From: VRUE01 sp963712595
Lineage (GTDB): Bacteria > Actinomycetota > Thermoleophilia > Solirubrobacterales > 70-9
Length of the DNA: 64,000 bases
NCBI GenBank assembly: GCA_963712595.1
Contig: CAVQIM010000002.1
Location: 137,485-201,484, forward strand
Direction: 5' to 3'
This document shows, in pieces, positions 1 through 9,297 of this stretch (position 1 is the stretch's first letter; each line of letters opens with the position of its first letter). A program made the position numbers and the translations under genes. The notes beneath the pieces are model-generated. The model made no database searches. It saw only the letters and a list, made by a program, of their open reading frames with translations, and was not told the origin of the DNA.

Positions 1-1737
1 AAGAACAAGCTCGTCGACGCCGCTGCCTTCTCCCAGGCCCAGGGCAGCGTCTTCGAGGAAACCGCGGCCGCCGTTTACGAGCTCTACGAGAAGCGGATGG
101 TCGAGGCCAACGCGATGGACTTCGACGACCTCCTGGTCCGCACCGTCAACGTCCTCGAGATATCCGAGCAGGCGCGCGAGCGCTGGCGCCGCACCTTCCG
201 CCACGTCCTCGTCGACGAGTACCAGGACACGAACCACGCCCAGTACCGCCTCCTGCAGCTGCTCACCGAGCAGCACGGCAACCTGATGGTGGTCGGTGAC
301 GAGGATCAGTCGATCTACGGCTTCAGGCACGCCGACATCCGCAACATCCTCGACTTCGAGCGGGACTTTCCCGAGGCCGAGGTGGTCAAGCTCGAGCAGA
401 ACTACCGCTCGACCCAGACCATCCTCTCGGCCGCCAACGCGGTCGTCGAGCGCAATCGCGATCGGCGCCCGAAGCAGCTCTGGACCGAGATCGCCGGCGG
501 TGAGCCGGTGCAGCTCTCCGAGCTGGCCGACGAGCACGAGGAGGCGCGCTGGATCGCCGGCGAGATCGAGCGTCTCGCCGAGGAGGAGGACGTGGGGCGC
601 GAGGACGTCGCCGTCTTCTACCGGACCAACGCGATGAGCCGGGTGCTGGAGGACACGCTGGTCCGCTTCGAGCTCCCCTACCAGGTGATCGGCGGCACCA
701 AGTTCTACGAGCGGGCCGAGATCAAGGACGCGGTCGCCTACCTCAGCCTCCTGGTCAATCCCTCCGATCAGGTCTCCTTCGCGCGCGTCGTCAACACGCC
801 GCGGCGCGGGATCGGCAATACCAGCCAGGGCCGGCTCGCCGCGCACGCGAACACCACCGGCCTGCCGATCTGGGAGGTCGCCGGCCGGGCCGAGGAGGTG
901 CCGGGGCTGAGCGGTGCCGCGATCAAGGGCGTCTCCCGCTTCCACGAGACGATGGAGGGGCTGCGCGCGCACGGCGAGCGGGCGCCGGTGGCGGAGGTGC
1001 TGGAGGCGGTCCTGCGGGAGAGCGGCTACCTCGACGCGCTGGCGGCCGAGCGCACGGTGGAGGCGGAGGGGCGGGCGGAGAACCTCGAGGAGCTGGTCAG
1101 CGTGGCGGAGGAGTTCGACGCCAATCGGGAGGTCGAGGGCGAGGCCGAGGTCTCCCCGCTGGAGGAGTTCCTGCAGCAGATCTCCCTCTACACCGATCAG
1201 GACGGCCTGCGGCCCGAAGAGTCGCTGATAACCCTGATGACCCTGCACAACGCCAAGGGGCTCGAGTACGACACCGTTTTCATCGTCGGCTGCGAGGACG
1301 GCGCCTTTCCCCACATGCGGGCGCTGGAAGAGGGCAGCGAGGAGGAGGAGCGGCGTCTCTGTTACGTCGGCATCACCCGCGCCCGTCGCCGCCTCTACAT
1401 GACCTGGGCGCGCGAGCGCCGCCTCTTCGGCCGCTCGGAGCGCAACCTTCCCTCGCGCTTCATCGACGAGCTGCCGGCGGAGCTGACCGAGCGCCACTCC
1501 AGCGCTCCGGGCGCCGCCGCCGGCCTGGGATGGGAGACGGATTCCTCCGCCGCGGCGACGCCGATCGACCCCGGCCCGACCCTGGAGCTGCGCACGGGCG
1601 ACGACGTCGTCCACGCCAGCTTCGGCGAAGGCGTCGTCACCGGGGTCGAGCCCGGTGGGATCGTGATCGTGCGCTTTTCAGGAGACGGCGCCGAGCGCAA
1701 GCTGATGGCCGACTACGCACCGATCCGGAGGAGATAG
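1..1737 (+). CDS. pcrA: ATP-dependent 3'-5' DNA helicase PcrA/UvrD, 5'-truncated by the window edge
   Basis: The window opens inside this gene, so the N-terminal part with the Walker A motif is missing. About 578 residues remain. They carry, in UvrD/PcrA order, motif II (DEYQD), motif III (VGDEDQSIYGFR), motif IV (QNYRST), motif V (LHNAKGLEYDTVF) and motif VI (YVGITRARRRLY). The last ~60 residues (from GDDVVHASFGEG) look like the Tudor-like tail by which PcrA/UvrD contacts RNA polymerase. The family unwinds DNA in nucleotide excision repair and in clearing stalled RNA polymerase or recombinase filaments. The stop codon lies 2 nt before the GTG of folD, so the two are probably cotranscribed. 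The identification as a UvrD-type helicase is secure. The choice between the names pcrA and uvrD rests on the tail and is less certain. Confidence 0.95.
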   Translation, partial: KNKLVDAAAFSQAQGSVFEETAAAVYELYEKRMVEANAMDFDDLLVRTVNVLEISEQARERWRRTFRHVLVDEYQDTNHAQYRLLQLLTEQHGNLMVVGDEDQSIYGFRHADIRNILDFERDFPEAEVVKLEQNYRSTQTILSAANAVVERNRDRRPKQLWTEIAGGEPVQLSELADEHEEARWIAGEIERLAEEEDVGREDVAVFYRTNAMSRVLEDTLVRFELPYQVIGGTKFYERAEIKDAVAYLSLLVNPSDQVSFARVVNTPRRGIGNTSQGRLAAHANTTGLPIWEVAGRAEEVPGLSGAAIKGVSRFHETMEGLRAHGERAPVAEVLEAVLRESGYLDALAAERTVEAEGRAENLEELVSVAEEFDANREVEGEAEVSPLEEFLQQISLYTDQDGLRPEESLITLMTLHNAKGLEYDTVFIVGCEDGAFPHMRALEEGSEEEERRLCYVGITRARRRLYMTWARERRLFGRSERNLPSRFIDELPAELTERHSSAPGAAAGLGWETDSSAAATPIDPGPTLELRTGDDVVHASFGEGVVTGVEPGGIVIVRFSGDGAERKLMADYAPIRRR

Positions 1738-1739
1738 AG

Positions 1740-2588
1740 GTGGCGGCGAGGATCATCGACGGCAAAGCGGTGGCGGCGGCCGTCCGGTCCCGCGTCGCGG
1801 CGGAGGTCGAGGCCTTTGCGGCCGAGCGCGGTCGCACCCCGGTGCTCGTCACGGTGATCGTCGGCGACGACCCCGCCTCCGAGGTCTACGTCGCCGGCAA
1901 GCACCGCGCTTGCAAGGAGGTCGGGATGCGCTCGGCGCACCACGGGCTCGCGGCTGAGACGAGCGAGGAGGACCTGCTGGCGCTGGTCGGGCAGCTGGGC
2001 TCGGACCCCGACGTCGACGGCATCCTCGTCCAGCTTCCCGTTCCCGAGCACATCGATCCCAACCGGATCGTCGCCGCGATCGATCCCGCCAAGGACGTCG
2101 ATGGCCTGACCCCGGTGAACGCAGGCCTTCTCGCCCACGGCATGCCCGGTCTGGTCCCGTGCACGCCGGCGGGGGTGATCGAGCTGCTCCGCCACGAGGG
2201 GGTCGAGCTGGAAGGCGCCGAAGCCGTCGTCGTCGGCCGTTCGAAGCTGGTCGGCGTACCGGTGGCGCGCCTGTTGCTGGCCGAGAACGCGACCGTCACC
2301 GTCTGCCACTCGCGCACGCGCGATCTGGCCGCTGTCTGCCGCCGCGCCGACGTCCTCGTGGCCGCGGTGGGCGTTCCGCGCCTGCTCGGCGCCGAGGCGA
2401 TCAAGCCGGGGGCGGTGGTGATCGACGTCGGCATGAATCGGGGCGAGGACGGCCTCTGCGGCGACGTCGACTTCGATGCCGCGGCCGAGGTGGCTGAGGC
2501 GATCACGCCGGTGCCGGGTGGCGTCGGCCCGATGACGATCGCGATGCTGCTCGTGAACACGGTGGCTGCCGCCCGAGCCCGGGTGTAG
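1740..2588 (+). CDS. folD: Bifunctional methylenetetrahydrofolate dehydrogenase / methenyltetrahydrofolate cyclohydrolase
   Basis: A 282-residue FolD that interconverts 5,10-methylene-THF and 10-formyl-THF in the cytoplasmic one-carbon pool. The substrate-site motif YVAGKHRACKEVGM carries the catalytic Lys. It is followed by QLPVPEHI, DVDGLTPVN, the Rossmann-type NADP site VVGRSKLVGVPVARLL and the C-terminal signature PVPGGVGPMTIAMLLVNT. Length and motif order are standard. The GTG start is chosen because homology begins right at ARIIDGKAVA; an AGGAG precedes it inside the end of the helicase gene. The 2-nt gap to the upstream helicase suggests one transcript. Nothing in the sequence is abnormal for the family. 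Confidence 0.97.
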   Translation: MAARIIDGKAVAAAVRSRVAAEVEAFAAERGRTPVLVTVIVGDDPASEVYVAGKHRACKEVGMRSAHHGLAAETSEEDLLALVGQLGSDPDVDGILVQLPVPEHIDPNRIVAAIDPAKDVDGLTPVNAGLLAHGMPGLVPCTPAGVIELLRHEGVELEGAEAVVVGRSKLVGVPVARLLLAENATVTVCHSRTRDLAAVCRRADVLVAAVGVPRLLGAEAIKPGAVVIDVGMNRGEDGLCGDVDFDAAAEVAEAITPVPGGVGPMTIAMLLVNTVAAARARV

Positions 2589-2627
2589 TGTCGGATCGAC
2601 CCCTAGGCCCTACGGAGGGATGTGTAG

Positions 2628-3218
2628 ATGGACCTGAACAGACTCACACTGGGAGAGAAGATCGCGGGGATCTCGGCGATCCTGCTCTTCGTCTTCATGT
2701 TCTTCGACTGGTACGGAGTGTCTATCTCCGGCGGCGGGGAATCCGTCAACCTCGGCGGCGGCGGCAACGCCTGGGACGCGCTTGACTTCATCCCGATCCT
2801 GCTCCTGATCGCGATCATCGTCACGATCGGGGTTCTGGTGGTCGAAGCCGGGGACACCGGCGTCGAGCTGCCGGTTCACGGCGCCGCGATCGTCACCGTT
2901 GCCGGTGTCATCTCCTTCCTGCTGATCCTCTTCCGGATCATCGATACCCCGACCTTTGCGGAGTTCGGCGGCGTCTCCGCGGAAGGCTCGGTCAAGTTCG
3001 GGATCTTCCTGGCGCTGATCGCCTCCGCCGGGATCGGCTACGGCGGCTATCGCACGATGCAGGAAGAGGGCACCACCTTCGGCGATGCGGCCGATCGTCT
3101 CTCGGGCCCGGGCGGCAGTCCTCCTCCGCCTCCCCCGCCGTCCTCGCAGCAACCCCCGCCACCCCCGCCTCCTCCGTCCAGCTCGCCTCCGCCCCCGCCG
3201 CCCCCTCCAAGTCAGTAG
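2628..3218 (+). CDS. Membrane protein with four predicted TM helices and a poly-proline tail
   Basis: This 196-residue protein is not recognised by function. It shows four hydrophobic segments at roughly residues 12-32, 62-82, 88-108 and 122-140. The last ~45 residues are almost only Pro, Ser, Gln and Gly (runs such as PPPPPPPP), probably a flexible cytoplasmic or surface tail. The ATG start follows the sequence GGAGGG at a normal distance. It lies 39 nt after folD and converges on the GMC oxidoreductase gene. Proline tails of this kind often bind partner proteins, but no partner can be read from the sequence. Confidence 0.75.
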   Translation: MDLNRLTLGEKIAGISAILLFVFMFFDWYGVSISGGGESVNLGGGGNAWDALDFIPILLLIAIIVTIGVLVVEAGDTGVELPVHGAAIVTVAGVISFLLILFRIIDTPTFAEFGGVSAEGSVKFGIFLALIASAGIGYGGYRTMQEEGTTFGDAADRLSGPGGSPPPPPPPSSQQPPPPPPPPSSSPPPPPPPPSQ

Positions 3219-3235
3219 TCAGCGCTCTGGCGAGA

Positions 3236-3284
3236 CCCGGATGGCGTAGGAGTAGGACCGAGGACACCCTCTACGCTATCCGGG
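3236..3284. terminator. Stem-loop between convergent genes
   Basis: A 14-bp stem (CCGGATGGCGTAG pairing with CTACGCTATCCGG, one G-U wobble) encloses a ~21-nt loop. It lies between the membrane protein gene and the convergent GMC gene, and its right arm contains the GMC stop codon. There is no T-run, so it would be a GC-rich bidirectional terminator or 3' protective hairpin. The function is inferred from position. Confidence 0.5.
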
Positions 3285-5111
3285 GCCGCCAGCGATCCCG
3301 GCGGCAATTCGCTTGGCAAAGGCGATCACCGTCATCATCGGATTGACGCCGACCGAGGTGGGGAAGAGGGAGGCGTCGGCTACGTAGAGGCCGGTGACGC
3401 CCTTCACGGCGCCGTCGCTGCCGCAGACGCCCTCGCCGTCGGAGGCGATCCGCGCCGTGCCCATCGGGTGGAAGGCCTCGAGTCGCAGCTCTCCCGGCTT
3501 GAAGGTCGTCGCCTCGAAGTCGGCGAGCCGCTCCGGCGTCAGCACCCCGACCCCGGTGATGTTGGGGTAGACCTCGGTTGCCCCGGCGGCGAAGTGGATC
3601 TCGGCGGCGCGGGCGATGCCAAAGGCGAGGCGGTTCGCGTCGGCCGCGCTGAGCTTGTACCTGGCGCGCAGCGAGCCCCTGCCCGCAACTCCGACCCGGC
3701 CGCTCGACTCGTCGGATAGGTGGACGCCGATCGAGCCGACCTGGCCGAAGTCGAGCATTGCCCGCTGGTGCTCGCGCCCGGTGCCGCGCAGCCAGGCGCC
3801 GCCGAAGGCGAGCGGGGTGAAGGTGGCCTCCAGCAGCAGGCGCTGCGAATCCCACTCGTCGACGTAGTAGCTCTGCATCACGCCGTCCCATCCGCGCACC
3901 TCCTCGGGGTACCGCGCGCCGACCCAGCAGGCGGGGTGGATGTGGAGGTGGCGGCCGACCTGGCTGCCGCCGAGGCGGGAGCGCAGCAGCAGCTCCGGCG
4001 TGCCGAGGGCGCCGCCGGCGACGATCGTCGCCAGGCGAGCGCGGACGGCATAGGAGCGGGGGCGAGCGTCGGTCGGCGTCACCGCGCAGTTCACTCCCGT
4101 GGCGCATCCGTCCTCGACCCTTATGCGCTGCGCTTCGACTCCGGTGCGCAGGCGCGCTCCTGCCGCGACCGCGCGCGGCAAGTAGCTGACGTGCATGCCG
4201 CGCTTGGCGTCGATCTCGCAGCCGAAGGGGCAGGAGCTGCACTGAACGCAGGCGCCGGCGTTGCGTGAGATCGGGCCCCCGGAGGCGCCCAGCGCCGCGG
4301 CGCCCTCCATTGCGAGCTGGCCGTTGCGGCCCATCCGCTCGGGGTCGAGCGGCTCGACGAGCAGGAACTCCTCGGCCTCTGAGAAGTCGGGGTCGAGATC
4401 CCCCGCCCACTCGATGCCGAAGCGCCCGCGCCAGTCCTCGAGCACGGCCCGCGGTGCGCGGAAGCAGGTGCCGGAGTTGACCACCGTGGTGCCGCCGACG
4501 GTCCGCGCCACCGGCACCGGGATTGGTGGCCGCCCCTCGGCGATCGTCAGGCCGCCGTCGCGGTAGAGCGAGGCGATCGCGTCGAGCGGTTCGCTCGGGT
4601 AGCTCTCGCGGTCATAGCTCTGCCCCGCCTCGAGCACGATCACGTCGAGCCCGGCCTCTGCGAGCGTGGCTGCGGCGACGGCGCCGCCGGCTCCCGACCC
4701 GACGATGACGACGTCGCATTCCTCGCCGTCGCCCGCGGGCGCGGTGTCGCCGAGGGACCCGCTCGGCTCCGGCAGCGAGCCGTCGGCCAGGCGGCAGCTC
4801 GGCCGGAAGCCGATCCGCTGCTCGACCTCCGGCGTCACTGCGTAGCCGAGCGTCGTGAACACCTTCCCCATCAGCAACAGCTCGTGGTAGATGCCGAGGC
4901 TCGAGCCCTCCATGCGGCGCAGGAACTCCTCGCGGGCGGCGAGGTCGAGGCGGCTGAAGCGCCAAGGGAAGGGCAACCACTCGAATGCCCGCAGGCCCAG
5001 CCGGATCCGCGCCAGCACCCTGGGTGAGAGGGTGCGCAGGAACTCCGACACCGGGCCGGAGACGTCGATGTCGCGCTCCGCCGCGGGCAGGCCGTCGAGG
5101 CCCGGAGCCAT
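3276..5111 (-). CDS. GMC-family FAD-dependent oxidoreductase (long-chain alcohol / sterol oxidase type)
   Basis: A 611-residue flavoenzyme. The FAD-binding motif VVIVGSGAGGAVAAATLAEA is at about residues 134-153, and the C-terminal GMC signature HPMGTARI plus YVADASLFPTSVGVNPMMT is present. A Cys-rich patch (CVQCSSCPFGC) around residue 288 is typical of the long-chain alcohol oxidase and cholesterol oxidase branch. The family oxidises alcohols to aldehydes or ketones; the substrate cannot be told here. The ATG used is the only standard start in the frame. However, 20 codons upstream of it, back to a TGA, also read like family sequence (LSAAEQRTLSAICAAMAPG). That TGA is the stop of the upstream membrane gene in the same frame, so the true N-terminus is uncertain. 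Confidence 0.9.
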   Translation of the reverse strand: MAPGLDGLPAAERDIDVSGPVSEFLRTLSPRVLARIRLGLRAFEWLPFPWRFSRLDLAAREEFLRRMEGSSLGIYHELLLMGKVFTTLGYAVTPEVEQRIGFRPSCRLADGSLPEPSGSLGDTAPAGDGEECDVVIVGSGAGGAVAAATLAEAGLDVIVLEAGQSYDRESYPSEPLDAIASLYRDGGLTIAEGRPPIPVPVARTVGGTTVVNSGTCFRAPRAVLEDWRGRFGIEWAGDLDPDFSEAEEFLLVEPLDPERMGRNGQLAMEGAAALGASGGPISRNAGACVQCSSCPFGCEIDAKRGMHVSYLPRAVAAGARLRTGVEAQRIRVEDGCATGVNCAVTPTDARPRSYAVRARLATIVAGGALGTPELLLRSRLGGSQVGRHLHIHPACWVGARYPEEVRGWDGVMQSYYVDEWDSQRLLLEATFTPLAFGGAWLRGTGREHQRAMLDFGQVGSIGVHLSDESSGRVGVAGRGSLRARYKLSAADANRLAFGIARAAEIHFAAGATEVYPNITGVGVLTPERLADFEATTFKPGELRLEAFHPMGTARIASDGEGVCGSDGAVKGVTGLYVADASLFPTSVGVNPMMTVIAFAKRIAAGIAGGPG

Positions 5112-5171
5112 CGCGGCGCAGATCGCGCTCAGGGTGCGCTGCTCGGCGGCGGAGAGCCCCGGCGAGCGCTG

Positions 5172-5615
5172 TCAGCCGGGGGCGGCGGCGCGCCCGATTC
5201 GACCGACCAGCGACCAGAGCCAGAGCGAGAGCAGGGCGAGGAAGCCGTCGACGAGGAAGTTGAGCAGGTAGATGAAGACGTCTTGGTCGAAGAGGTAGAA
5301 GCCGAGCGAGCCGAGCGAGGAGGCGGTCTTGCCGGCGGCGAGCACGAGCAGGAAGGGGCGGTAGCGGACGACGTCGGCCTGGGTGACGAGGCAGATGGCG
5401 GTAATCACCACCATGTAGGCGAAGGCGAGTGCCAGCCAGAGCTGCTCCTGGGTGTGCGGCGCCCTGGTGAAGGTGCCCAGCGAGTCGCCTAGGTCGGAGA
5501 TCACATTGCCGACCCCGTTCGGTGCTGCGATGAAGAGGATGCCGACAACGGCAAAGCTGATGGCGAGCAGGCGCAGGGTCAGGACTACGAACTTCTCTGC
5601 GGTCTCTCCCTGCAT
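5172..5615 (-). CDS. Small integral membrane protein, four predicted TM helices
   Basis: A 147-residue, strongly hydrophobic protein with helices at about residues 10-30, 60-82, 85-110 and 112-137. No family was recognised with certainty; it resembles generic small actinobacterial membrane proteins. It is read in the same direction and the same frame as the downstream GMC oxidoreductase, and a single TGA separates them. The two are very likely cotranscribed, so it may act as a membrane partner of the oxidoreductase. That role is inference only. Confidence 0.75.
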   Translation of the reverse strand: MQGETAEKFVVLTLRLLAISFAVVGILFIAAPNGVGNVISDLGDSLGTFTRAPHTQEQLWLALAFAYMVVITAICLVTQADVVRYRPFLLVLAAGKTASSLGSLGFYLFDQDVFIYLLNFLVDGFLALLSLWLWSLVGRIGRAAAPG

Positions 5616-5653
5616 CGGCCGGGACTCTAACTGGCTGTGTGGCCAGTTGGTGG

Positions 5654-5774
5654 GCGCGGAGGCGCGGGCAGGGGGTTTCTCTTAACTTTTTCGAGGGGCG
5701 GGGATTGCTGGCGCCTTGGGCGAACGACCGCGAAAAAGTACAAGACGCTCCACCCCCTGCCCGCACCTCCGCGC
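5654..5774. repeat. Palindromic repeat family A, copy 1 (121 bp)
   Basis: The ends are a 22-bp inverted repeat with one mismatch (left arm contains GCGGAGGCGCGGGCAGGGGG). Inside lies a second inverted pair, CTTAACTTTTTCG against CGAAAAAGTACAAG, around a GC-rich centre with GCTGGCGCC. An opposite-orientation copy of the same length lies between menB and menA. Core residues are largely identical between copies. The arms share GGGCAGGGGG, and their outer parts differ at several positions where pairing is partly kept. It fills the gap between the divergent membrane gene and gatC. Confidence 0.85.
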
Positions 5775-5804
5775 TTACTCCGGGCGGCGCCTAGAATCCG
5801 CCGC

Positions 5805-6095
5805 GTGATCGAGCGCGAGCAAGTGCTGCACGTCGCCAAGCTGGCGCGGCTTGGGCTGTCTGAGGCAGAGGTGGAGACGATGGCCGGGGAGCTGTCGGGG
5901 ATCCTCGAGCACGTCGATCGGATTGCTGAGCTTGACCTCGATGGCGTAGAGCCCACCTCCCATGTGGTTGAGCTGGAGAACGTGCTGCGGGCGGACGTGC
6001 CGCATCAGAGCTTGGAGCGAGACGTGGCGTTGGCGCAGGCGCCCGATCCTGAGGGCGGGGCCTTTCGAGTTCCTTCGCCGCAGGCCGAGGGCTAG
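5805..6095 (+). CDS. gatC: Glutamyl-tRNA(Gln)/aspartyl-tRNA(Asn) amidotransferase subunit C
   Basis: A 96-residue GatC, the belt-like subunit that ties GatA to GatB. The N-terminus IEREQVLHVAKLARLGLSE and the stretch ILEHVDRIAELDLDGVEPTSH are characteristic. The frame is open further upstream through the palindromic repeat, but homology begins at the GTG chosen here. It leads the gatC-gatA-gatB operon, and its stop abuts the gatA GTG with no gap. The complex converts mischarged Glu-tRNA(Gln), and often Asp-tRNA(Asn), to the amidated form. Confidence 0.93.
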   Translation: MIEREQVLHVAKLARLGLSEAEVETMAGELSGILEHVDRIAELDLDGVEPTSHVVELENVLRADVPHQSLERDVALAQAPDPEGGAFRVPSPQAEG

Positions 6096-7530
<1,435 letters not shown>

Positions 7531-7538
<8 letters not shown>

Positions 7539-8970
7539 GCTCGAGGCGGTGATCGGGCTGGAGATCCACGTCCAGCTGGCCACCAGGACGAAGATGTTCT
7601 GCGGCTGCGAGCTCTCCTTCGGCGACGAGCCCAACGTCCACACCTGTCCGGTTTGTCTTGCCCACCCGGGAGTTCTGCCGGTGACCAACGAGCAAGCGAT
7701 TCGCTACGCCCTGAAGATCGCCGCTGCCCTGGAGTGCGAGGTTGCGCCGCGGTCGATCTTCCATCGCAAGAACTACTTCTATCCCGACAGCCCGAAGGCG
7801 TACCAGATCAGCCAGTACGACATCCCGCTTGCGAGCAGCGGCCGTCTCGGCGACGTCCGCATCCACCGTGCCCACCTCGAGGAGGACGCGGCGAAGATGA
7901 TCCACGTCGGCGAGTCGGGACGCATCCACGGCTCCGGCGCCTCACTGGTCGACTTCAACCGTGGCGGCACGCCGCTGGTCGAGATCGTCACCGAGCCCGA
8001 CCTGCGCGGCGCCGCCGAAGCCGCAGCCTGGGCGCGGTTGCTGCGTGAGACGGTTCGCCAGCTCGACGTCTCCGACGTCAACATGGAGGAGGGCAGCCTG
8101 CGGGTCGACGCCAACGTCTCCGTGCGGTCGGCCGGCAGCGAGGAGCTCGGCACCAAGACCGAGCTGAAGAACATGAACAGCTTCCGCTTCCTCGAGCGGG
8201 GCATCGAAGCCGAGCTGTCCCGCCAGCGCCAGCTGATCGGCGAAGGCGGGACGGTCGTCCAGGAGACCCTCCACTTCAGCCCCGAGGACGGGACGCTGCA
8301 CCCGCTGCGCTCGAAGGAGGAAGCGCACGACTACCGCTACTTCCCCGAGCCCGATCTGGTTCCACTGGCGCCGACCGAGGAAATGCTGCGCGAGGCGCGC
8401 GAGTCGCTGCCGGAGCTGCCCGAGGCCCGCAGCGCCCGCTACCGCGAGCAGATGGGGCTCGCCGAGGACGTGGCGGCGCTGCTGGCAGCGGATCCTGAGA
8501 CCGCGGCCTATTTCGAGCGGGTCGCCGAGGTGGCTGAGGGGGTCGAGGCGCGGGTCGTCGCCAACTGGGTGACCGGCGAGCTTGCGGCGGCGCTTCGCCA
8601 GGACGATGGAGGTGCGAGTGCCGCGGGGTCCAAGGTCGAGCCCGCCGCCCTCGCCACCGTGATCGCGATGGTCGCGGAGAAGAAGGTCTCGCACGGCAGC
8701 GGCAAGACCGTGCTCGCCGCGCTGGTTGCCGAGGGCGGCGACCCGGACGCGATCGTCGAGCGCGAGGGCCTCGCCCAGATCTCCGACAGCGGCGAGCTGG
8801 AGGCGATCGTCGCAGCCGCGGTCGACTCCAACCCCGAGGCCGCCGAGCAGATCCGCGCCGGCAACCAGAAGGCGATCGGCGCGATCGTCGGCGCAGTGAT
8901 GAAGGAGACCAAGGGCCGCGCCGACGGGGGAGAGGTAAACCGCCTGATCCGGGAGAAGCTGGGCGGCTGA
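7531..8970 (+). CDS. gatB: Aspartyl/glutamyl-tRNA amidotransferase subunit B
   Basis: A 479-residue GatB, the subunit that binds the tRNA and phosphorylates the mischarged residue. The N-terminus EAVIGLEIHVQL is diagnostic. The zinc-type Cys pairs CGC and CPVC follow (about residues 27-48), then KNYFYPDSPKAYQISQYD and DFNRGGTPLVEIVTEPD. The C-terminal YqeY-like domain (from about residue 330, with the end GGEVNRLIREKLGG) binds tRNA. The GTG start overlaps the gatA end. It is the last gene of the operon; no gene in the same direction follows closely. Confidence 0.97.
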
Positions 8971-9297
8971 AAAGTTGGGGGGAGGGGGGTCAATCTGGCC
9001 CGCTCGATGCTTTACCGAGCGTGAACACACCCACGGCGGTGGTCCTCCTCGCGCACGCGGGCGTGATGCGGGCGCTGATCGCGCTCGTCTCGAAGCTCGT
9101 GGACCGCTAGGAGAGCGCCGCAAAAAAAGAACGGCCCCGGCTACAGCCGGGGCCGTTCGAAAACGTGTGAACACAACCAACGATGAAATCTTAGCGCTGC
9201 ATCGCGACGTGCGTTTCCTCCTGGTTTCATGTGGCATCCAGGGGGATTGTGTACTTCACGCAGGGTTCGCGCCGCGTCCGAGCCTAGACTTGCCGCT
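8971..9297. other. Gene-poor spacer after gatB
   Basis: A 327-bp gap between gatB and an accessory membrane gene. It holds a strong intrinsic terminator that faces leftward and no gene I can support. A 29-codon GTG frame (9021-9110) has plausible composition but no ribosome site. A minus-strand AGGAGG followed by ATG gives only a three-residue frame. No tRNA-like T-arm or acceptor pairing was seen. It marks the change from core genes to the accessory stretch. Confidence 0.5.
9122..9158 (-). terminator. Intrinsic terminator, minus-strand orientation
   Basis: A perfect 14-bp stem (GAACGGCCCCGGCT / AGCCGGGGCCGTTC) with a tiny loop is followed on the minus strand by seven T residues. This is a textbook Rho-independent terminator for leftward transcription. 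On the plus strand no T-run follows it. No minus-strand gene lies upstream within reach, so the transcript it ends is unidentified. Confidence 0.85.

Noticed and set aside
9021..9110. A 29-codon plus-strand frame with GTG start and hydrophobic, protein-like composition after gatB.
   Set aside because: There is no ribosome site, it is very short, and long frames arise easily in this GC-rich DNA. Kept only as a note on the spacer.
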